Source: Amphibalanus amphitrite (lineage: Eukaryota; Arthropoda; Thecostraca; Balanomorpha; Balanidae). From it: DNA of 64,000 nt. The stretch is from assembly GCF_019059575.1 (NCBI RefSeq), contig NW_024883001.1, positions 62,001-126,000 of the forward strand. The letters run 5' to 3'. This document shows, one piece after another, positions 56,711-64,000 of this stretch; the stretch's first letter is position 1, and each line of letters begins with the position of its first letter. The position numbers were made by a program, and so were the translations under genes. The notes beneath the pieces were generated by a model. It did no database searches. It had not been told where the DNA came from and saw only the letters and a program-made list of their open reading frames with translations.

Positions 56711-57052
56711 TATAGCAAAAACGTGTCAAAAGAGGATGCACAATAACTTTGTATATGTTATCACATGATACCTTTCATTTACTGTTCGTAAAACTGGTGC
56801 ATACAGTTATAATACATCAGCATCGTGATCTTCGCCCAAATGACTCGCTTCACGAATAGGACCCCCCAATTCCCAGTGCTCTGGAGCCGCCCCTGGTAAA
56901 GTTATGAACTTGAAATTTTCAGGGAATGTGCCCAATTTAGTTTTAGGAAAAGTCAGAAAATTTCAGCATCGTAGCTTCAGCGGTTTCGGAGATATTCCCG
57001 AAAAACCTGAGGGGTGGATAAAAACAACCCCCCCTGCCACTAATAGGGTTAA

Positions 57053-58402
57053 TAGTTATTGCTAAGTGCCAAAGCGTACATTTCAAATTTTTTTAATCAA
57101 AACAAGTTTTTAACACAAAAATAAAACCCTACTTTAGACAGAGAAGCGGCAGTGCACTAACGACATTATTATTTGGTCCGCATGCTAATTGTGGATGTAG
57201 CAATCGTCTCAGTAAGCAAACAGCAAAGGGGCTGGGCCTCCCAACTAAAAAGAAAACTCACAAAAACTCAGGAATTGTTTGTTTTCAAAAAGCCATCTTT
57301 TACTGGGACCATCTTTTCGTGTTCTTCTTTTTATGAGGACCGAGAAACTTAGTCACGAACACTCCTTTAGATTCGAGGCCTCATCAGCCCATTTCAGTTT
57401 CTTAGACGATGCTAAGTTGCTATTGATGTGGCAAACGCTGCACTGAGTGATGGTGCAACACTGAAGTTTAATTCCCGCGTTTTAGGAGAGGTGCACCTGC
57501 CTAATACACGTGATAAACTCCCTTCAACTCCACATACGGTGCAGGTGAAACACTTAATGAACAAATGGAAATAATGATGCAGTGCAAATGCTAAATTGAA
57601 TTATTGAAGAGCCATTTAGAGCCAACAATGTGTGCGGTTGTTCACCATTGTAATAAAAAAGAAATAATAATTACGCATGTGTCAATGTTTAATACAAAAC
57701 TGCAGGTAGATTGAAAGCTTGGTGCATTCGTGTGTACCTATCATTGTGGGTTTGGCTTTGGGTTTGTCGGTGCTACTTATAATTTGTGAAATTGGCTGCA
57801 TTTAGCCCAAGTTGTCTAATCAAACTAAGAATCGACCAAATGAAGCCGAGACTTATAAATAAAGGCCGCGGTGGGACGCACGTGAGTTCCCGGTGCACGT
57901 GCGGCGGTGGAGGGGTTTCGCACGTGCCCACATGCCACGTGACACGTGGTGGTGGTGAACGATGCGTCACAAGGCTTCATCCGCGACGGAAACTTATCGG
58001 AGAGGAAGGACATAATAGACAAGGAAACGAGACGCCCAGTCAGGGTGATCCCTCTCCCCCCCCCCTCCTCCAGGTCACTCATAATGTTTCCGTCATAATA
58101 TAACGCCACCACCACTTCCCGGCAATCAGCTGATTGCTGCCGGCAGTCAGCTGATTGGTGCCGGAAGTGTCGCTCAGCTGACTGAAGTCTGAGAGGTGTT
58201 TTATGAATTATGAATTGACACGGAACTGCCGACGACTCGGTGCAGTGAGGCTCGGGTCTGCCGAGGGATAACTGAGACGCACTCTAACCAGAGCTGTGCC
58301 ATGATTTTGATATGAGATCCATGATCCATCGTGTTTTATTTGATACTTTAATATTTGTAAGCGCGGTTCTCGACAACCTCAAGATCAAGGTGCATGTTTA
58401 AT
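57053..58402. other. Intron, nothing recognised
   Basis: AT-rich sequence with a GC-richer, CACGTG-bearing stretch at about 57870-58150. No gene or element ends supported. Confidence 0.45.
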
Positions 58403-58410
58403 ATTTCCTA

Positions 58411-59155
58411 CAGGGGCGCGGGAACTACTTTCCGACTGGGGGGGCACACACCATAATAGAGATTAAAGGGACCCTCCCACCTTCAAAAAAGTTTATGAAT
58501 TGGCATGAAAGTGATGTCGCTCGGTTCAGAAAGAGCGAAAACGAATATCTACCAAATTTCACCGAAAAATATTCACCGGTTTTCAAGATATTAGACTTTT
58601 ACTTTTGTTTAATTTTTTGGGATCTCCGCTGTTTCTAGCGACTTTATTTTAGAAGTGCGGCGTTTGCGGCAGATGTTGCGCGCAAATAGCATATACCACC
58701 GCGTGCTACAAAACGTTTTAGTCAAACATTTAAAAATCGTTAGATATCTGCGCTGACGTCACACATTCAGAGGGGTATTCCTAAGCATTAGCCCCTCTGA
58801 ATCAAAATGCTGCAATTTTGAAATTCAATATTTCTGATTTAAGGCATTTCTCGATGTTGTAAGTGCCGAAACCGGTAATTGTGAGCCAGGGACCCCATTT
58901 TGGCTATCTCAACTCAAATCTAATGTTAAGATGGGAGGGTCCCTTTAACCTAGGGTACCCCCAAATCTAGTTTTCTCACCGGTTTTAGGCCACTTATTTT
59001 TCACCCCTCGGCCTTTTTAACAAAAAAAGAAAACATTTGCAAACAAAGTGTGGTATTCCGTCTCAAAGCTGTGGGGGCACCGCCCCCACGGCCCCAGAGT
59101 TGGGGGGGCAAGCTGCCCCCACTGCCCCCCCCCCCCCCCGGCTCCCGCGCCTATG
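58411..59155. mobile_element. hAT-like element with 8-bp target duplication and a nested MITE
   Basis: The ends CAGGGGCGCGGGAAC and GCTCCCGCGCCTATG are inverted repeats. The 8-bp direct repeat ATTTCCTA flanks them (58403-58410, 59156-59163). A second copy in the other orientation starts at 63580 and runs off the window. The element contains a TTAA MITE at 58467-58944. No transposase frame. Confidence 0.85.
58467..58944. mobile_element. TTAA-flanked MITE, 478 bp
   Basis: Perfect inverted ends AGGGACCCTCCCA(C/T)CTT are flanked by TTAA on both sides (58463-58466, 58945-58948). The homologous element at 63580 lacks this insert, which gives a natural empty site. Confidence 0.88.
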
Positions 59156-59495
59156 ATTTCCTATGTTAAATATTTCAATGCATGTGGTGGCGTCTGCTTG
59201 ACTATAGACGTTTATCCGGGAACTATTAGATAGAAACGTAAGACGGAAGACGGAAGTTAAGCAATGCACCGCATGATATAAATGGGAAAGGCAATGGGAA
59301 CGTGTTGTTTTTATATTAAAATTGGTTACACATGTGTTTCGGGAATAATCCCTTGGTCACACCATATAAAAATAACTACCTATATCGAAATACAATCGAG
59401 GTCGAACGGGGTCGAATGGGGACGTTCACAGACACTCACAGATTAGCAATTCTATACATGACTGAAAACGTTACACTGCTTTTCGCCCGGAACCC

Positions 59496-60182
59496 CTACT
59501 TCCTGAAATCATTTTTCAAAATTAATTGAGCAGTGTGCTTGCTGAGTTTTACTTTACCCGAATTCCCATTGAAATTACTAATCGTAGAAATAAACGCTGC
59601 TTCCACCGCCTGTCGGTTACGCTTATTTAATCCCACGCATAGGTTTGACATCGCCGACCAGTTTGGCAAATGCCCCGCGTCATCCACATGCTGCACTATG
59701 GCGTTAGATTCTTGGTGATTCCGCAAATCTCTTTTGTGTTCCTCTACCCGTTTAGCTGCACCCCTGTATGTTTCCCCTATGTAGCTTTTTTCACAAACGC
59801 CACATGGAATTTTATAAACCACACTGTTTTGGTTGCTTGCTTTCTTCTTGCGCCGTAAAATATCCTTAATTGTTGAACCCGATGGAGATGTAATGTTTAA
59901 GGCTCCCCTGGTAAAGCTTGTGATCACTTCAGATTGTTCTGACAGAGGTACTGATATATATTCCTTTCTTTTCGTGGCATTTGAATTGGAGGATCTTGAG
60001 CGGATCTTTATAGCTTTCTTTTCTAGCTGAAGGAGAAGACCCAAAGGGTAGCTGAGTTTGGTAAAAGTTGTCCTAATGTACTCTAGCTCGTTCTGTAAAT
60101 ATTCCTTTGAACAGATAAAATCCCAAAACGACTCCAGTCTTCGTTCTTTGACTGTGCGACGAATAAAAATGGATAAAGTCAT
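59496..60182 (-). pseudogene. Penelope-like RT tail and GIY-YIG endonuclease (frameshifted)
   Basis: The downstream frame encodes the region after the RT and a GIY-YIG endonuclease with VVYKIPCGVCEKSYIGET (the GIY and YIG elements), a conserved Arg about ten residues on and an EEHKRDLRN stretch. This endonuclease nicks the target DNA for priming (family knowledge). The RT frame upstream (60073-60399) is in another phase; the join lies near 60115, so the copy needs a frameshift and is probably dead. Confidence 0.85.
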
Positions 60183-60399
60183 TCTTGTTGGTCGGTTTCC
60201 GGTATACGGAAAACATCAGTCTTGATTCTCGGTTCCAAATCAGTGTGTCTAGGAAAGGGAGCTTGCCATCTTGTTCCTGTTCGCAGGTGAACTGTATTTT
60301 CGGGTGCACGTCGTTGAGCTTTCGAAGAACACTGTCTAAATCTTGTTGCTTGTAACCAATTTTAATATAAAAACAACACGTTCCCATTGCCTTTCCCAT
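60073..60399 (-). pseudogene. Penelope-like reverse transcriptase, C-terminal remnant
   Basis: The frame includes HPKIQFTCEQEQDGKLPFLD and VYRKPTNKNDFIHFYSSHS, hallmarks of the end of a Penelope-type RT. The catalytic palm (with YADD-like box) is absent because the copy is 5'-truncated at about 60406. The final residues of this frame, after about 60115, are out of phase with the GIY-YIG part. Confidence 0.85.
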
Positions 60400-60788
60400 T
60401 TATATCAATACGTCTATGTAATAATAATAAAAATGCACCGCATCTTACTTATCATAGGATGTCATCCCTAAATGCTGTACGTGATTCAAGACGAAGAGCT
60501 GTAAGATAATCTCATTAGAAGGCATTTCATTGGGTAAAACCCACATCTATGTACATTACGATTCTGACACTGCAAGTTGAGAGTTGTCTCAGCGACACAG
60601 GAATTTTTTCACAAAGAATGTGGTCAACTTGCAAATAAATGTAAAATGTATAGTACTGTGGACAGAATGCTGAGGTATATGATTTATCACACGCATAATG
60701 CATATTTTGGCTAAGTTCGGGTCGCACACGGCACATACTTCAACAAGCAAAACTAAGCACGATTGAACCGATGGATAATTGCACTGAC

Positions 60789-60878
60789 CTGCTAGCCGGC
60801 CGCCGGGGGTGACCGGTGACCTTTCTACGGTCACTGATGACGTCATACGCGGCGACATGTGACCCGAAAAGGTCAGAC
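60789..60878 (-). CDS. Host gene, visible exon 2
   Basis: This 90-nt exon is phase 1 at both ends. The acceptor is TTTTCTATTTCCCGACAG ending at 60879, and the donor GTCAGT starts at 60788. The 29 whole codons read LTFSGHMSPRMTSSVTVERS then PVTPGGRLA. Its split codons complete as Gly with both neighbours. A TGACGTCA palindrome overlaps the coding sequence (about 60837-60844), as in exon 5. Confidence 0.85.
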
Positions 60879-62299
60879 CTGTCGGGAAATAGAAAACAGG
60901 GAATCAGCGAGTTTGATGGGTTCAATGACATAGAACAGCAGTCGACGAGTTTACATCGGTCAGTTACATGACAAATAGCTAGGTAAGTAAAAAATGCGAA
61001 AATGCTGGAAATGAGATTGGAATTACAGGATAAATGAAATGAATGTTAGCGTCAATGGTTGTGGTTTACAGACTCAGATAAAGAAGCTATAGAACAGCTA
61101 TACTTCTGTCTATCATTTCCTAGAAATAGTTCCGGGAGCGCAGAAACATCTCCACTTGCCAGTGAGGGTTTGTTGTAATGTCGCTGAATCCTTTTCCCGC
61201 CCCTTGTCTCGGTAAGCAAATTCCAAAAGGTAAGCAGAAATTAGAGTCGACACTTAAGCGTCACCACATACCCACAGGCTCAGCCGGCTGCTGGCATCGT
61301 TTATCAAATGCTTCCGCTGACCGTATCGGGCGTACATAGGTCAGGCTGCAATGTGTCAGCTCAGACCGCGATATTGTGACTCAGAACTGCAGCCATTCAG
61401 CACATTCTAAAGTCGGGCTGTATTTTAAGTCTCTCTGGAGAAGAACTGCGATGATTTAAAGTCATCTAGACAAAAACAGCGACATTTCAGCACCTTTCAA
61501 GCAGTGGAAGAGACATTTAAACAAAGTTCCAAGTGAGGACGCAAAATTGCAAATATCTTTGAAGTAGGGCTGCAATAGTTCAGGATTCTTCTCCCGCCCC
61601 TCAATGTCATTAGCTGTTGATCATCTGACGTTCCTAACACCAGTGTGGTGAGGTTTAATAGATCCCAAACGGTCTTCTTATTGGGTCTCGAGCCTAGCTA
61701 ACACAGACTCAATGTTCCTCAATATCAATGTTTCAAGAGTCACTGCAGTTTGAAAATGCAGCCCATGACGCCGCTTGACTTATCTGAACCAAGCCTAACA
61801 GCATTGTTTGCAGTGATCTTGTACACTGATAGGGGAGTCCCAAAAGTACTCGAGGCTTTTCTGAGGAGCTCTATAATCCTAACCCAATAAGTACACCCGA
61901 CTAATGGGAGTACTAAGTTCAAAGTGCGCTGTGCTTCAATCATTTGGTTTACCTATGGGTCGAACAGCAGAGGTTTACGTACCGCGCAACAAATACCGTC
62001 CCATTCATTGTTGCTTACGTTCTGTGCAGATGCCCATTTATAAGTGTGGCTAACCTTTCATAATGGTCTACCTGTGGGCCTGTGGACGCATCAGAGATAG
62101 TAGCAGGGATACATCAATGGTGATGGGTGCATTACGAAGTATGTAGAACACACTGATATATAAATCACGTACCGTATGTACGTATTTCATTAAGACCTAG
62201 CAAAAGGCCGCAGTTGGGGCAGTAAATTACGCCCCGTATGTATAGTGTAAAACGTGGTTAAACGTAAAAGGTTGACTTCCAAATGCGTAAATTACGTAC
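60879..62299. other. Intron, nothing recognised
   Basis: AT-rich sequence without arrays, element ends or supported exons. Confidence 0.5.
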
Positions 62300-62404
62300 C
62301 ATGCAGCAGCGGGGTCCAGCCGTGGGCCGGTGGCGGCGGTCGACAGGGCGAGGCGGCCCCCTGAAGGGGCACCGCCGCCGCCGCCGGCACGCTTATGGAG
62401 AGCT
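62300..62404 (-). CDS. Host gene, visible exon 1 (most 5' exon in the window)
   Basis: This 105-nt exon is phase 1 at both ends. The acceptor is ATTTCTCGGTTTCAG ending at 62405, and the donor GTACGT starts at 62299. The 34 whole codons start LSISVPAAAAVPLQG, include SPCRPPPPAHGWTP, and end LLH. A second AG two bases downstream of the acceptor would break the frame. Because it is entered in phase 1, at least one more coding exon must lie upstream, beyond or near the right edge; I did not find it. Confidence 0.83.
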
Positions 62405-63435
62405 CTGAAACCGAGAAATACGCACCGTCAGGGACACATCCAGGCCTGTTAGACGATATTTAAATTCATGTTGCGCCGATTTTCATAATTCATATTATGA
62501 AGTCTCCTTTGTCAACATCAAAGCTTACAGTCCAAAGCAAGCCAATATGTGGTTTCTCGTGCGGAAGATAGGTATGGACGGCATCGTGTTCAAAGAAGAT
62601 CTGAAGTAGTGGCAAACTACAAACACAAGTTCACATCGACTTCCTATCGTTTACAAACTAAGCCAGTCAGTTGCTGCACGTGACTTCCACAAAACGTTTG
62701 CAAACAGTTGTAAGCTGGTCACGTGATCAAAGTTCTGTTCTCGTAGAAGCATGTGAGCTTCAGCTTCTTAGCAAAGTGACGCAACTTCGATGCCAAGGAC
62801 CCAGTAAATTACTTAGACGATCTACGACTGTCTTCCGTATGCTTGTTCTGAATGACGAACCGCAGTGGAACAGGCCCTTCGATGCGATCTCCGTAATGCC
62901 TAATGCCTATTTTGGTTCGGATTGGAAGATTGGGGGACTTTGCTCTGAGCTTGGGTCAGTTTCGTGGCATACTCAGAAGTCAGAGGACTTGGAAGAACTG
63001 GTGAAATTATCGCGATTCATTCTCTTCAATTCGTACTGATGTTTTCTTCTCTTTTGGAAACTTATACCTCCACATGAGACTTCCCGTCACGTTCTTCCCT
63101 ATCTCACGTGACCCCATACCTCGTGTTAGATATCGTATCACGTGACTGATGTGGTGGTGGCGGAAACTCATCGATCTCTCAGAGCTAATACCATGCTAAT
63201 ACACACCAAAGGGGAGTAACCCCAGTGTGTGCCGTGCTGTACAGACTGCAGAGGCAGGGGTTGGGGACTTCTTGCGTGCCACCGACGTCGGTAGCGGAAG
63301 ACCACATCTGTGATCGGCGCGAGGAAAACTGAACGGAAAAAAGGAAAACGGAGCGCAGGTGTCTTTGAGGGCCGAGCGGAATAATAAAGTGGAAGAAAGG
63401 GCGACTTCGAAATGGCGCAAACAGGCTCTGATAGG
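62405..63435. other. Intron, nothing recognised
   Basis: A plus-strand frame at 62671-63039 (122 codons) has no recognisable motif or splice context; I leave it out. No repeats recognised. Confidence 0.45.
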
Positions 63436-64000
63436 CAGTGGCGCGGGAACCGGGGGGGCTAGGGGGGGCTGAGCCCCCCCAGCTTTTCGGCTGGGGGGGC
63501 TCGTAATGTATTTGAGCCCCCCCCCCCAGCTGGAGGAATCGAAATCGGAAATCTACCAACATAATTTCATAGATTCATACATAGGCGTGGGAACCGGGGG
63601 AGGGGGCAGTGGGGGAAGCTTGCCCCCACAACTCTGCGGCCGTGGGGGCGGTGCCCCACAACGTTTCATGAGGCCAGGAACCGTCGGGCAGCTTGTCCTC
63701 CCCAAATTAGGGGTTGTGGGTCACAAAGGAAGAAAGCATGTAAGTGAAAAATCCACCTATTTCACTGGCTCGGCAACTCATTTGGCAGATAAAAACCTTT
63801 ACTCCAGGTTGCCAAAACGGTAGTTTCTTCACTCAGCTGAGACGGAATACCTCACTTTTTGAAAATATTTTCGTTTTTTTTTTTTGTTGAAAAGGCCAAA
63901 GTCTGAAAAATAAGTGGCCTAAAACCGGTGAGAAAACTAGATTTGGGGGTACCCTAGGTTGATTTCTATTATGGTTCAGCCCCCCCAGTCTGGAAGAAGT
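63436..64000. mobile_element. Two nested hAT-like elements, cut by the right edge
   Basis: An element end CAGTGGCGCGGGAACC with G-run hairpins starts at 63436. A second, CATAGGCGTGGGAACCGGGG, starts at 63580 and is the inverse-orientation relative of 58411-59155: it shares the GTGGGGGCGGTGCCCC block, the GAGACGGAATACC segment, and AAATAAGTGGCCTAAAACCG through GGTACCCTAGGTT (63908-63961). It lacks the TTAA MITE of that copy and has an extra insert of about 160 bp near 63667-63830. Confidence 0.75.

Larger units (their letters stand above)
55240..57052. mobile_element. TTAA-flanked non-autonomous element, 1.8 kb, carrying nested insertions
   Basis: The left end is TTAACCCTATTAGTGGCAGG, and the right end is its complement (TTAA at 57049-57052). 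CCCTATTAGTGGCAGGGGGG is repeated just inside the left end at 55271. Two other elements sit within it (55501-56412 and 56487-56710). Without them the element would be about 675 bp. There is no transposase frame. TTAA boundaries suggest piggyBac-type mobilisation (inference). Confidence 0.85.
59275..60431 (-). mobile_element. 5'-truncated Penelope-like element with inverted terminal copies
   Basis: A 12-bp direct repeat AATGCACCGCAT flanks the insertion (59263-59274, 60432-60443). The element carries the end of a Penelope-type RT and a GIY-YIG endonuclease on the minus strand. A 55-bp stretch at 60352-60406 is repeated in exact inverse orientation at 59275-59329, so the element ends in perfect inverted repeats even though one of them is part of the RT reading frame. 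Inverted partial duplications are a known peculiarity of Penelope-like elements. Confidence 0.88.
1..62404 (-). other. Large multi-exon protein-coding gene spanning the window (13 exons visible)
   Basis: Thirteen minus-strand open blocks are each bounded by a pyrimidine-rich AG acceptor and a GT donor (GTGAGT, GTAAGT, GTACGT, GTAAGC, GTAGGT, GTCAGT, GTGGGT or GTGAGG). Every junction is phase-compatible, which gives about 1,008 codons from roughly 3.03 kb of coding sequence. The product is low in complexity and rich in Pro, Ser, Ala and Gly, with a basic RRKRRC patch and the motif VIKKEE, so a nuclear regulator is the likely reading (inference). I see no folded domain. A distant link to the winged-eye/BAHCC1/TNRC18 group of BAH-domain chromatin proteins crossed my mind because of the segment YQVQLHSDPATGH followed by LWSPYQ, but I cannot verify it. 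Start codon and stop codon are both outside the window. Identity of the gene is unknown; its existence is well supported. Confidence 0.85.

Noticed and set aside
62671-63039. Plus-strand 122-codon frame of mixed composition
   Set aside because: No recognisable domain, no splice or promoter support, and strand opposite to the gene; cannot be supported from sequence alone.

Overview
The window is eukaryotic nuclear DNA: GC-rich exons with GT-AG introns, abundant TTAA- and TA-flanked cut-and-paste elements, a Gypsy retrotransposon, a CR1/L2-like LINE, a Penelope-like element with a GIY-YIG domain, and a tRNA-derived SINE. This mix suits a marine arthropod (a crustacean such as a barnacle is my guess, low confidence). 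There is nothing bacterial, no operon and no CRISPR.

The main result is one large gene on the minus strand that runs through the whole window and off both ends. I assembled 13 coding exons by hand from splice sites and codon phase: 62404-62300, 60878-60789, 51070-50573, 23267-23105, 20104-19899, 19503-19396, 6945-6805, 4294-4211, 3787-3636, 3334-3194, 2000-1809, 1492-1379 and 1032 to the left edge. All 12 junctions keep one frame (entry phases 1,1,1,1,2,1,1,1,1,0,0,0,0) and give about 1,008 codons without a stop. The protein is a large, mostly disordered, Pro/Ser/Ala-rich and probably nuclear factor with a basic RRKRRC patch and an IKKE sumoylation-type motif. The first and last exons and any folded domain are outside the window. 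Exons are about 5 percent of the sequence; the rest is intron.

Layout from left to right. 1-6.9 kb: the 3' exon cluster with short introns, a 26-bp minisatellite built from an exon's 3' splice junction, two copies of a small TA-flanked MITE and a tRNA-type SINE. 7-19.4 kb: an intron holding a second minisatellite that copies an exon's acceptor junction, then a complete Gypsy element (7695-13571) with identical LTRs, then a 324-bp retroposed repeat. 19.4-23.3 kb: three exons and a foldback element. 23.3-50.6 kb: a 27-kb intron with CpG-rich islands carrying repeated short motifs, a TTAA element family, an 8-bp-TSD hAT-like element, a decayed Tc1/mariner and several low-complexity tracts. 50.6-51.1 kb: a 498-nt exon. 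51-60.8 kb: an intron with a LINE, nested TTAA elements, an hAT-like element carrying a TTAA MITE, and a Penelope-like element. 60.8-64 kb: two more exons and a nested pair of hAT-like elements cut by the right edge.

All mobile elements lie in introns of the one host gene. Gypsy, Penelope-like and host gene share the minus orientation; the LINE is on the plus strand.
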